The notes under the pieces were generated by a model, which saw only the letters and a list, made by a program, of their open reading frames with translations, was not told the origin of the DNA and made no database searches. A program made the translations under genes and the position numbers. This document shows, in pieces, positions 43,680 through 54,269 of a stretch of 64,000 nucleotides of DNA; position 1 is the stretch's first letter, and the number at the start of each line of letters is the position of its first letter. Origin of the DNA: Bryum argenteum (lineage: Eukaryota; Streptophyta; Bryopsida; Bryales; Bryaceae); the NCBI GenBank assembly GCA_037043015.1, contig CM073321.1, forward strand, positions 7,398,001 through 7,462,000, written 5' to 3'.

Positions 43680-44700
43680 GCATGCATGGAATGAGAAAAA
43701 ACAGGTCCATGCATGGAATGAGAAAATTCGGGGAGAGGGCTGCGCCAATGCAGGCACCCTCCCCCCTTGATGAGATGCACCAGGCCCAGGGCCGTCGTCG
43801 ACTTATTGCCATTCATTGCTCTACCCACTCTGTTCATCCACCTCTCTTGTGCTCTCTCCAGCACTCTAATGTGATATTGCTGATCCTAACAGGGCAAGAA
43901 AACCGTGGAGGAAGCTTGCAAACAAATCTACTGTGTTGATTCCCAGGTACGTGAGAACATCTCAATGACAAAGTTTCAGCTTTGATACTATTGCACGTAA
44001 TAAGATTGCTTACATGCATGGAATGAAAAAAATTCGGGGAGAGGGCTGCGCCAGCGCAGGCACCCTCCCCCCTCGATGGGATGCACCAGGTCCGGGGCCG
44101 TCGTCGACTTATTGCCATTCATCGCTCTACCCACTCTGTTCATCCACCTCTCTTGTGCTCTCTCCGGCACTCTAATGTGATATTGCTGATCCTAACAGGG
44201 CAAGAAAACCATGGAGGAAGCTTGCAAACAAATATACTGTGTTGATTCCAAGGTACGTGAGAACATCTCAATGACGAAGTTTGAGCTTCGATACTATTGC
44301 ACGTAATAAGATTGCTTACATGCATGGAATGAGAAAATTCGGGGAGAGGGCTGCGCCAGCGCAAGCACCCTCCCCCCCTCGATGAGGTGCACCAGGTCCG
44401 GGGCCGCCGTCGACTTATTGCCATTCATTGCTCTACCCACTCTGTTCATCCACCTCTCTTTGTGCTCTCTCCGGCACTCTAATGTGATGTTGCTGATCCG
44501 AACAGGGCAAAAAAACATGGAGGAAGCTCGCAAACAAATATACTGTGTTGATTCCAAGGTACGTGAGAACATCTCAATGACGAAGTTTTAGCTCTGATAC
44601 TATTGCACGTAATAAGATTGCTTACATGCATGGAATGAGAAAATTCGGGGAGAGGTCTGCGCCAGCGCAGGCACCCTCCCCCCTCGATGAGATGTCATTT
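43680..44700. repeat. ~305-bp tandem array, about 3.3 copies, each with one near-palindrome
   Basis: Units start with CATGCATGGAATGAGAAAAT near 43,710, 44,012, 44,317 and 44,622. Each carries a near-palindrome (cores 43,741, 44,047, 44,352, 44,658), then GTCGACTTATTGCCATTCAT, and ends GAGAACATCTCAATGAC. The short frames inside are copies of one another. No function is seen. Confidence 0.85.
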
Positions 44701-44989
44701 CTCCTCTCAGGTTTCAGTCAATTCCTGCCCTCGTGTGCAATTGCGAAACCCAGCGATTGATCGGTTTTTAAATTGAAGCAGATGTTGCAGGATCAAATCC
44801 TCTGCTTGGCATCCGGATTCCTCTTCAAAATTCCAAGGCTCTAACCAAGGGCACTTTGAGACAAATCGGCGTGACCGGGGGCGTTCCTTGTGTGTTCTTT
44901 TTAATTTGAAGGCGAGAAAGGATTTTTCGAAGGTTACAAATCAGATCAAAGAGGTTCATTTAGAGGTTAGAGGTGCTGCAGGGCCAAAG

Positions 44990-45058
44990 ATGGCGTTGGG
45001 AGCTGGATGGACGCCGCAAGCGGCTGGCAGCGTGGGTTGGGATGACCTACGGAAGCAG
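44990..45058 (+). pseudogene. Possible first exon of a GOS1-like Golgi SNARE
   Basis: ATG at 44,990, then 23 codons ending GWDDLRKQ and a GTATTT donor at 45,059. Plant Golgi SNAREs of the GOS1 family begin with a short leader followed by W(D/E)(D/E)LRKQAR, often near the first intron. The match is only about eight residues, so this is tentative. No second exon is visible. Confidence 0.3.
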
Positions 45059-45339
45059 GTATTTTGTACCTCAATTAGGCAATTGTGTTAATCCTACGTG
45101 CACCGCGCGAGCTTACCCCACCGGAGCTCTCCATGAACTCCTGATGAGGGTTTTGAACCTCATTCTCTGTAGCAGTGATTGTATCACCTCTATTTGGTAG
45201 CTTCTATTTCATAATTCTCGTGTGTGAACATCATCCAGGCTGTGAACATTCATGCGATCAAGAGGTTGAAGCGTGGAACTAATTGGAGAGGGGGTTGCTG
45301 AGATAGGCTGGTCCCTAACCTTCTTGCGGCGTCACGGGC

Positions 45340-45600
45340 TACCTTCTGACGAACGAGAAAATGAGGAAATTCGGAGAGAGGGCTGCGCCAGCGCAGGCAC
45401 CCTCCCCCCTCGGTGCTCTCCCAACGCCGGACTCGCATCGCACTCTGCCACTACTGTTCTTGCCGTGGGGCCGCTCGTGTTACAATCCTTTACAACCAGG
45501 GATGGGGTAGATGAAGTGGCTCGATCAAGGTGCTGATGGATGGATTGAGGAATTTGGAGAGAGGGCTGCGCCAACGCAGGCACCCTCCCCCTTGGTGCTC
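45340..45600. repeat. Near-palindromic repeat, two copies in duplicated contexts
   Basis: Cores are at 45,384-45,395 (TGCGCCAGCGCA) and 45,567-45,578 (TGCGCCAACGCA). The right flanks (CACCCTCCCCC, GGTGCTC, CCAACG) are shared. The left flank of the second (TCAAGGTGCTGAT.GATGG) matches that of the copy at 42,519. Each repeat therefore carries about 40-80 bp of common context. Confidence 0.75.
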
Positions 45601-45609
45601 CCCCAACGA

Positions 45610-46510
45610 TTCTTCAGTTCGAGAGGAGATCAAGCTGAAGGATAGCGAAAGACCGGAAGAAAGAAGTTCAATCGTTAGTATATTGAATCTTGGTGAATTT
45701 CGGCCAAAGGTTGTAGCTGATGCAACAAAAGGGAGTCATGAGATATCTGAGTGAGTTATTAAGAAAGCTGGACCTAAGACAGGGGAGGTTCATACAGCAC
45801 AACATGAAGACCTGGCTCGCTCAAGTCGGATGGCCATTACTTGCCGTGTTTTCTGTAACAATGGAGGATAGTGATAACAAAGCTCGGATTGTATTGTGTA
45901 TGGATGGGGTTCGGCTTGGTATTTACTTGACGAAAACGCTCGGGATGGAGACGATGCGCTCCGCATTTGAGACTTCATTAGTGAGGTTGGTCTCCGAGTA
46001 ACAAATGCATTTATTCACATCAACTAGTTGTCGTTGCTTGATACATACAATGTTGTCGTTGCAGATTTACGTTCTTACACGCCCCAAGGGAAATGCGACT
46101 GAAGAACGTGGAGGCATTGAAGACATTGCTATCTATGTGTCAGACGGAACCAGAAGCTCTACGAGATACCGGAATCTTTGAAGAATCAAACAATCTCCAG
46201 GTAGCGTGTTTTCATCGACCACTAAGTCAGTGGACATTAGCTACTACAACATGACACGGATTCGGATGGTAACGAGACTCTATGAAGCCCTGGCTTAATT
46301 ATATCCGTTTGCGAAGTTTTTTCTAGTTCCTAAGCTTTAATCACTCCGTATTCGATATACAAAGTATCATCATTTTGTAAAAGCAGTGATGGTTGTTTAC
46401 GCACTTGAACGGTTGGCTGAGGTTTGGAGCAGAATATGGGCGGTGCTCTCTCCTCATTTCGTTGCGGCTCGAAGTTATTTTGATGAGAAGATCACAGCTG
46501 CGAGCCATGA
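45610..46510 (+). pseudogene. BIG-type ARF guanine-nucleotide exchange factor fragment
   Basis: Downstream-of-Sec7 part of a large ARF-GEF. 45,616-45,755 reads EEIKLKDSE and IVSILNLGEF. 45,775-45,985 reads YTAQH-like sequence, then after a frameshift GWPLLAVFSVTMEDSDN, VLCMDGVRLGI and LGMETMRSAF. There is a GT-AG intron, and exon 46,065-46,200 reads [20 protein letters not shown] and [15 protein letters not shown] in perfect phase. Further pieces are [12 protein letters not shown] (about 46,238) and WSRIWAVLSPHFVAARSYFD (about 46,424). The family recruits ARF at the trans-Golgi; the closest recollected match is plant BIG5. It is fragmentary and frameshifted. Confidence 0.8.
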
Positions 46511-46609
46511 CCAGTACGCTTGAATCACGTGCAGGCCCCACATCGTTTCCTCGGCCTCTTCTCAGAATATTTTAGCCAAGAGTGAGAGCCTCGGACGGCA
46601 AGGAGAGTG

Positions 46610-47493
46610 GGATGTCGAAGATGCGGATTCGAGCTTGTTTGGAAACCAGACTCCTCAGGAACAGGTGCGCGTGTTGCACCAGTTGGCTGCTTCCACTGCG
46701 TGTCCTGAAGCCATGGCTACCCCAGGAATGGGCTCTCATGGCTACCCCAGGAATGGGCTCTCATGGCTACCCCAGGAATGGGCTCTCCCCAGGTAAACTT
46801 CTCATCAGTTCATCTTTTGTAAGAGTTTTGTTCTAACCCATCAGGCTGTAAAGGATATCTCATTTGTAACTACCTGATGCTGTTCTGCACTTGATTCATC
46901 TTCAGAGCAAAGTTTTTTACTGAACAAACTCACTTCGATGAATTTCAGATCGTGCCGCTTTTGATGAAGGCCATAGGATGGCCTGGAGGCAGTGTGGGCT
47001 TTGGTAACTTTGAAGAGAGCTGTGGCTGCAGGCAACCGTGCTCGTGATGCACTTGTGGCTCAAGGATTGAAGTAAGTCTTTCTTATCGGTCGATCACCTA
47101 TTAGTGAAGTTTGGTTGTTGTTTGATTGATACAAGTCAATATAAATCTATTAACTGATACTGACATTCTTCTTGTACGCTATGTAGAGCTGGTTTGGTGG
47201 AAGTCCTGCTGGGAATCTTAGACTTGCGAGCTGGAGGGAGGAATGGACTCATTGCTCAAATGAAGTGGAATGAAAATGAAGCCTCCGTGGGCCGTGTTTT
47301 GGCTGTTGAGGTATGAAAACCCACATCGGTCTTCGACATTTGCTCTGCAGGCTTGTGTCATCAGAATGCAGTCACTAGATTGAAATGGCTATTTAAGAGA
47401 TTCGAAGTTTGGATCGATGTGCAGGTTTTACAAGCCTTTGTTGGCAAGGGTGCACACTCTGCTAAAGTGCAAGACGTCCTCTCATCATCAGAT
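46610..47493 (+). pseudogene. GRV2/RME-8-like DnaJ protein, C-terminal fragment
   Basis: The exon ending at about 46,791 reads NQTPQEQVRVLHQLAAST and PEAMATPGM, then a 25-bp sequence present three times (46,713-46,787). Exon 46,949-47,071 reads IVPLLMKAIGWPGGS, then after a frameshift TLKRAVAAGNRARDALVAQG. Exon 47,187-47,310 reads GLVEVLLGILDLRAGGRNGL and QMKWNENEASVGRVLAVE. Exon 47,425-47,493 reads VLQAFVGKGAHSAKVQDVL. Intron borders are GT-AG. The order matches the C-terminus of plant GRV2, an endosomal DnaJ protein needed for gravitropism and vacuolar sorting. The frameshifts make it a pseudogene fragment. Confidence 0.85.
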
Positions 47494-47894
47494 GTAAGCG
47501 TTTTGCTCAAATCCATTTTCTGAACTTCAATCTATATCAATTCATACTTTATTGAATATGACGTCCTAATTGTAGCACTCATCGTTCGCTTACACAATTG
47601 AAATGTTTCTTATCAATATCATTTTAAGTTATAACGATGCCAGGTAGATGCTCTTTCCCTCACTATCCCCTCTCTCACTTAGCGATATCTTCTACAAGAA
47701 TTAGACATTGACATTAAGTTGGAGTGGCTTCTCTCTCTCCCCTTTTGGTTCGAGTTCACCTTACGCCCTTGCTGTTGGGTCGTGCTCTTGCCAGCATGGA
47801 TGGAGGAGTTGATGAAGAGGAAGGGGACGAGGGTGTTGGTTCCAGGATGGTTTCACATTCGACATAAAAATTGCGTCTTTGGACACATACCTAG

Positions 47895-48170
47895 GCTGGC
47901 GGGAGGGCTGCGCCAGCGCAGGCACTCTCCCCCCTCCGCTATCGGCCTCCTGTTTTTAACTTCTGCTTCCGATGTGTGGATCTTGTGTCCTTTTGCACAG
48001 ATCTTCTAAGTAGTAATGGCAAGAGCAGCTTCAGAAAGTTGGTTGGTTGTCAATCGATGCTTGTATTTTGTACTATTGTTGTCATTGTAGAGAGAATGAA
48101 TTGGCTTGAATTTGGTATTCGTAGAGGCTGGTGAGAGGGTTGCGCTAGCGCAGGCACTCTTCCCCCTCGT
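47895..48170. repeat. Near-palindromic repeat, two copies
   Basis: Cores at 47,909-47,920 (TGCGCCAGCGCA) and 48,141-48,152 (TGCGCTAGCGCA), with GGCTGG(C/T)G(G/A)GAG(A)GG to the left and GGCACTCT(C/T)CCCC to the right. They separate the GRV2-like fragment from the ParB-methylase gene. Confidence 0.8.
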
Positions 48171-48423
48171 TAGATCATAGACGGGGTCAGCCCTCCCAGG
48201 ATATTTGAAATTGTTGACCTCTGCTCATTTTGTAGGATCTTGTGTTGGAATGTGCAGGTCTTACCTCAAGTTGAAATTATTTATGAGAATGAGGAGTCGA
48301 CATGCAACTTTGTGTGATAGTTCATTCGTTGTATTACCTTGTCTTTGTTTGCTTATGGGCATTGAATATTGTTTCAATTTTCCAGTACTTAATCATTATT
48401 TGCTCTTTTTACTACTCTTTCAG

Positions 48424-50143
48424 ATGACGTTATCCGAGGTTCCTGTGGCGGAGCAAGTATCACCTTCATCTAATGCACCCATGGAGATTGGGTCAAGTAC
48501 TCTCCAACTGGATAAGCAACCTACTATCCCTGAGTTTGTTGATTTGGATGACGATGTTTCTTCGGGTGCTCCATCCCCTGATCAGCCCAACTCTGAGATT
48601 AATCAACCTGTTGAGGACGAAGGCACGGCAAGAGAGGCGACGGAAGACGCATCGCATTCGAATGACAAACACCTCGCCAAGCCTCCTGGTGGGGTTGAAC
48701 TTGGCATCGTTCACATGCCACCTCATTTGGAGAACAAGGACCCCATGTGGAGTGCAAATGAGATGAGGTTGCTACAGAAGAGTGACTACAACAAGGTTCT
48801 CCTCGACCTTCGCACCAAACCGATTAGGAAATCTCGTCTCATGATTCCACTTTGTCGACTCAAGATCTACCCGAAGGTGCGCCCGATAGTCAGTTCCGAC
48901 GTGGAGATGCTGGCAAACGAGTTCGTAAAAGGGTATCGTGATGGAGATCGAGTCTTGTACGTCTCTCCATTCGACGTCGACGGTAAGGACTTCATGGTCC
49001 GAGAAGACGATACCATTTGGTCAAACCCACTATGGAAGACGGCGAATGACGTTTTCGAAGAATATTTGTCTTCTGATCCTGATCTCCATCAGTTTCGGAG
49101 CAAATACTTCTACGTGTACGAAGGCAATCACCGTGTCACGGCTTGGATGGGCTATATCGAAAAATATCATTCCACAAATCCTAACTGGTACATCTCTGTT
49201 GATTGTATTATGCTCGACGGTCGTGGACAATGCTCGAAGCTCCTCAACGCCATGATCGACGTTAACTGGTAACTGTTGTTGTCATTTGAATCAATGATTT
49301 TATTCTCATTTAATTGGAGAAATAAGCTTTTTAATGATTTTTTTGTTTCACATAGGTCAACGGAACACGATCATGTTCAAGACAGTCTCATTGCTAAGTT
49401 GCAAAGAATTCGGACATTCGGCCAATTCAAGCTTTCTGCTTTCCAAGGGCTCATTAGCAAAGAGGATTACGACATTTGTCTGGAGTACAAACCACGATCA
49501 CCATCATGGTATCCATTTACGATGGATATTTTTGTTAAATTCCTTTACGCGGTACATGTTTCTAACGTTTAGTTCAACTATCATTTGCGCATTATGTTTT
49601 TTATAATTGTTTTCAAACATCTTAACTGTTGTCGTGCAGAGACAATGCGCTGCAGCCTCGGATGCTGCTTGCTCGACTTATTACCAGACTAAAATGAGAG
49701 GACTGGCCATGGAGTCTGGAGTGCTATGGAGAAGGCAATCACAGAGACTGTCAAGTTCTGGCGTGGCCAAAGGTTCGACAAGATGGTTGCAATCGCCAAT
49801 CCAGCAAATGGCATGGTCTGGGAACAAGAGGTACATGTTTACTTGGACATTATTCAAGTTTAATAGACTCTCTTTAATCATTTATTTCCCCTAACTATAT
49901 TTTTTATCTACCAAGCAGCTCAACCGACATTACACTACTTTCACAAACAAAGATTTAGATTTGATAGTTGAGCGACTCCATAAACTTTGTACTTCCAAAG
50001 TTTCCAGCCATTTCAAAGGGCTTTGGCTACAACTGTGGAATGGGAATGAAGAGGAACGTAAGGTCTACGGATTTCCACTCAACCGACCGATGAAAGACGC
50101 TCTGCTCGACGCGTGGCTTCCAAGGGCTTCTCTTTGGGCTTAG
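48424..50143 (+). CDS. ParB-like domain gene, 5' half of the ParB-methylase unit
   Basis: ATG at 48,424 follows a splice-acceptor-like CTCTTTCAG, so an upstream exon is possible. Exon 1 (48,424-49,268) has a ~100-residue acidic Pro/Ser/Glu linker. It then has a ParB/sulfiredoxin-like module: RLMIPLCRLKIYP, SSDVEMLANEFVKGY, DRVLYVSPFDV, and YVYEGNHRVTAW, the equivalent of the G.(H/E)R motif. An 87-bp GT-AG intron joins in phase to exon 2 (49,356-49,551), then exon 3 (49,640-49,830) and exon 4 (about 49,920-50,143). Exon 3 changes frame internally (RLITRLK-stop versus VWSAMEKAITETVKFWRG), an apparent one-base loss. Exon 4 ends in TAG exactly at a GTATGAG donor. Bacterial ParB-methylase fusions exist; the introns exclude bacterial contamination. 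Confidence 0.55.
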
Positions 50144-50239
50144 GTATGAGTTTTTTGGATCATTTACAATTGTATCTTCTTTCTTAGTTTTTTAAATGTT
50201 TGCTTCATCTGATACCTTTTGTATGCTACTAATTCTCAG

Positions 50240-52672
50240 ATGTCTACTTTTCTGGAGGAGTACGTGGAGAAGTATGTTGCAAAAAATAATATCCAGATTC
50301 ATTGGAGCGACCTTGTTCAAAAGCCTGCGGAATATGTCGAGAAATGGCGATTGATACTTTGGAAGAAGGCTTTCAATTCTTATCTCCCAGAAGATGCAAG
50401 CCCAAGGTTCCAAAAAGGCTCAGAGATTGCAAAGTTTGAAGGTGGGAAGATTGCAGGCCGCTTGTTTTACAGGTTCGTACAATTTGAATAATATTTGGTT
50501 TTATTTTGTTTGTGTATAGATCACCATAACGATATTATTATGTCTATATGCAAGTACATGAAGCTCGAGCTTGTTGCGAAAGGCGCACTCCTGGCCTCAC
50601 ACATTCCGAATCATATCGAGTTGAAAGCCGATGAGAAGAAGCCGCCTACTCGTACTCCTATCGGAAAACTCTGGACTGATGACCAGAGCAAACGGTTTAG
50701 CCCGGAGGTTTTGCTCACATGTGGTTGGTTCCTCGAGTGCCGACCGAACTACGTTCCGGTTGAGGAGAAAGACCTCTTACCTCTCTCAGACCCATCACTT
50801 GCAGGCGTAGCTCTTATGGAGATTGACAATGACGAGGAGGACGAGTCCGCATTTGAGCCTGAACCCGCTCCAAAGCCAAAGTTGAAGAGGAAGGCCCGTG
50901 ATCGCGGCAACACCGTTGCGGCATCCCCACCTCCAATGTCACCACCAATTTCATCACCACCTCCGGTAGGTGCAGTTGCAAATGTTCGAGGCGCCGAGCG
51001 TGCTCCTTTGGCTTTGACTCAAGCCTCGCACCCTGCAGTTTCGATTCCCCCGTCTCCGCGTCGTTAGAATATGGATGTCGACTCCCGCCATTCTCCCAAT
51101 CCTTCTCTCACAGTCACACACTACAGCCGGGATATTTCAATCCCGAAAGGTTTAGTTGCGGGCTCGTCTTCGTCGTTTCAGTTGATATTACCTATGTTTC
51201 TTGAGCACGGCAACTTCCCTGGGTTGCTAAGTAAATCCCACAAGCAGAAGTTCATGGAACCGCAACTCCTTGGGGTTGTAGACCGCATTAGCAAGGTAAT
51301 ATTATGCAAACTTAAATGTTCTATTTATTTGATTTTATTAACTCACGCGCAATTTTGGAAACTGATTTGTTTAATTTATTTTTCCCTTTCAGATCGGAGT
51401 GGGACGTACTTACTCTTGTGAGAAGATGAGAATGAAGCCTAAGCATTCCGGCATTGATATTTTGATTGCTGACGTCCCGGACAACTTGGTTGTCCCAATT
51501 ATCTCTCCCAAGTCTGTTCCATCGTGGAACAAGTGAGAGACAAATTATTTTGACCACCTGTTTGTTTTTTCTGATTGTCATTTCACAGATGACGGACTTC
51601 TTCTAGTCTTCCTTCCTAAAGACCAGGAGGTTGAGAAAAAGCTTGCAAGTAAAAGCAAGATTTATGGTTTCACCCTGGTTCGCGTTTGGTGGGGCATAAA
51701 TCCCATTCCAATGACTTCTTCCATCCCCACCGTCAAAGAGGTACTCTCGTTCGTTGATTTCTTTGAGTTTTAATCTCTAACAATGGAATTCATAATAAAT
51801 TTTTGTCTGGACATGTTTTACAGACACGTAGCTTCTACATCAAGGTTTACGCCCGCAAGAGGTCTAATTTCCGCACTCGTCGTTTGCGGTTTTTGGAGCT
51901 CGACATCCTTCTCGAAGCACACGATGAATTGACCAATTACACGACACCAGATACGCAGCTTATGTGGCCAAGCGGGCTTCCTTGGCGTGGCTCCCGTGAG
52001 AAGGACCCGGCTTTCATTCAGTGTTTCGTTGAGTGTCTATCAGAGGAGCGTGATATCATTTGCGACTGGAGCCCTAGTACAGGTTCTCTAGCTCTACCGT
52101 TCGTCAATCCATATTAGTTTTAAAACAAATCTTTGCTAATTTCTGTTGGCCAAACTGCAGGTGCTTCTGTCATTGCATACCAACGCTCGAACCGACATCT
52201 CATTGCACTGGAGCCCGACGAAGAAATCTTCGAGGCTGTTTTGAAGCCTTACTCCGAAGCGGTACCGGAACCAGAGGAGCGTGAAGATTCTACTATTGAC
52301 TCTGATTCGAAAGAAGATGCGGCGCCAACAAATAAGAAGTCTCGACGCATATACTACGGTAGGTCTCAAAAAACAACATTTCATTATCCTTTGAACTAAG
52401 TGTATTCTTTGTAATTCTTGTACTGATTTTTTTTCTTGTTTAGAATAATAGGATTCGAAGATCGATTGCAGCAAAACCGCAATGTCTACCTCAGTCCTCC
52501 TACTTCGTTTGCGTTACCTTCATATGCCGAGCATATGGCACAAGAGTTCATTCGTGCACCATCTCCAATCCTTTCAGATGGTCGACGTCATCGTTACCGC
52601 TCTACAGTACTTAGATTTCTCGATATCGAGGCTGATCAGTGCGACGAGAGTCTCGATGCCGGTTCACCTTGA
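50240..52672 (+). CDS. DNA N4/N6-methylase-like domain gene, 3' half of the ParB-methylase unit
   Basis: It is multi-exon. 50,240-50,472 begins MSTFLEEYVEKYV. About 50,550-51,295 has ELVAKGALLASHIPNHIELK and an acidic, then Pro-rich linker with an in-frame stop at 51,065. 51,393-51,535 has SGIDILIADVPDNL, placed like the methylase D/S-PPY motif. About 51,590-51,740 has DDGLLLVFLPKDQE and YGFTLVRVWWGINP. 51,824-52,082 has SFYIKVYARKRSN, LPWRGSREKDPAFIQCFVEC and IICDWSPSTG. 52,161-52,358 has ASVIAYQRSNRHLIALEPDE, placed like the C-terminal DPFAGSGTT...GIE block of beta-class N4/N6 DNA methylases. Both catalytic motifs are altered (ADVPDN, CDWSPSTG), so activity is unlikely. The last open piece runs to 52,672. 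Some exon phases do not join cleanly. Confidence 0.5.
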
Positions 52673-52714
52673 ATTGTAATTGAGATATAGTATTGTTTTT
52701 CTTTTTTCAGCTAT

Positions 52715-52728
52715 GGCGCGCTAGCGCC
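52715..52728. repeat. Near-palindromic core after the methylase gene
   Basis: GGCGCGCTAGCGCC followed by TCTTCTCC. It shares GCGCTAGCGC and the pyrimidine-rich right flank with the copies at 42,382 and 48,141. It is the last of 11 copies and lies about 40 bp after the end of the methylase frame. Confidence 0.6.
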
Positions 52729-52943
52729 TCTTCTCCATGATGTGTTCTACCAAAATATATTTCAATATTCTTTATTCATTTTCTTTCATCTACATGACCA
52801 CTGCTCAAGAATTTTCAATTCAAATTTTGTAGAACAATATTTAAATTTTTGTACGTATATTTGTTTTATCTTTGGCACGATGAGACAAGTTTGGCACGAT
52901 GAGACAACTTTGAACCACAATTTAATTATATAAACTTGGCCAC

Positions 52944-54258
52944 TTAACCCCTAAACTACCAAGGTGTTTTGTTAGCTCCAAACTCTAAATTTGCAATTCC
53001 ATACCACCTTGTAAACATTGGAGTTTGAGAATATTTTTTACACTTTTTTACACTTTCACCCGTATGATCTTGAAGATATCTATTATTAGAGGTAGTGGCT
53101 GAAATTTCATCCGTTGGATCATAGCCATTTGTAAGATCATAACATTTAAAGTTGATGCAGTTTTTTTTTCAGCAAACATACGGTAGAAGTACCTAAAACC
53201 ACCACCACCCCCAATATCAACCTGTAGGTCTCCTCATAACCGCACTTGGCCTGAACTAGCATTGTCAGAACACTCAATTCAAATCGACCAATCAAAACAA
53301 TAAAAAAGTTGGTGGTTTTGGGTCGAATCATGAATGGAAATTTGTACCGGCTAGGTGTGACAATGGGAAAGTCTACAGATTAGTTTTGGGTCACCAAGTA
53401 CTTTTGCCTTTGAAAATTTATATTTATTTATGTAATGGGAGTTAAATTTTGAAAAAATTTGCATCATATGAGAAAATTTCTTTCTTACATGGGAAAAATA
53501 TACCCCAAAGATAACCATTCTAAAAAAACCTCAAAAAGCTTAAGTTGGTGGTTTTAGAGCGTTGGACCTAAGTCACCTTGGTGCAAAGGAATACATGATG
53601 CTTATTACCTTAAACATCTAGCTCATATTTTTTCCATGTATATAACTAAGTTAGGCATGCCCATGCAAAATTTAAGACCCTCATTTTGCTTTTTGAACCT
53701 TCATGCAATTTATTTACTAGAAGGAGGTAGAAATCAAGCATTTGGTAAAACATGCACCACGTTTAATGTATGTGGTTTAGGGAGAAAATCAACATGCGGG
53801 TATATACCTTCTCGTATTTTTGAATTTCAAGAAAAAGGAAATTCAAAAATTTCCTAATCTCAAATTTGGCAAATTTTGAAAGAAAAAATTGAAATATCAA
53901 AGAAAACTTTGAATCTAGCTCTTGTAATTTTTGCAGGGTGCCCTTGTAGGATTGGTAAAAGTTTCAATTTGGGTCACTTTGAAACCTAGGTACAAAATCA
54001 ATCAAGAAAAGATTTCCAAAAAAAAAAAAAAAGATAAAAAATTTTTTTTTTTTTGCCTGCCCCAAGGCTGAAAACTAAAATTTGCGTTCAAGAACCCCAT
54101 AGGTGGAGCTTGACTTTGCAAATTTTCCCACATACACTTTGTACTATAGAGAACATCCAGTAAAAATCTTAGGCAAAAATATTACGTTCAACATCTTAAC
54201 TTAGGCTGCCCGAAATCGCAAATCTCCTAATCGGAGGCCTTGGTAGTTTAGGGGTTAA
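52944..54258. mobile_element. Element with perfect 21-bp terminal inverted repeats
   Basis: TTAACCCCTAAACTACCAAG at 52,944 and its reverse complement ending at 54,258 are identical over 21 bp. Both ends carry TTAA outermost, which could be a TTAA target duplication (piggyBac-like) or a TTA/TAA one (PIF/Harbinger-like). The 1.3 kb interior is AT-rich with no transposase-like frame, so it is non-autonomous. Confidence 0.6.
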
Positions 54259-54269
54259 ATAATTGTAGC

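Noticed and set aside
42374..48152. Near-palindromes as a conserved coding motif (AAPAQAPSPL in one frame)
   Set aside because: The frame is not kept relative to neighbouring coding fragments, flanking codons are not conserved, and copies occur in non-coding contexts. The palindromic core is what is kept.
48424..52672. ParB-methylase sequence as bacterial contamination
   Set aside because: Multiple introns with GT-AG borders, AT-rich flanks typical of this window, and the shared near-palindromes on both sides tie it to the plant locus.
38006..52728. A canonical Helitron spanning the gene-fragment mosaic
   Set aside because: Same-strand captures and hairpins fit the idea, but I could not identify a 5'-TC start, a 3'-CTRR end at the right distance from a hairpin, or a Rep/helicase gene. 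I keep it only as a hypothesis.
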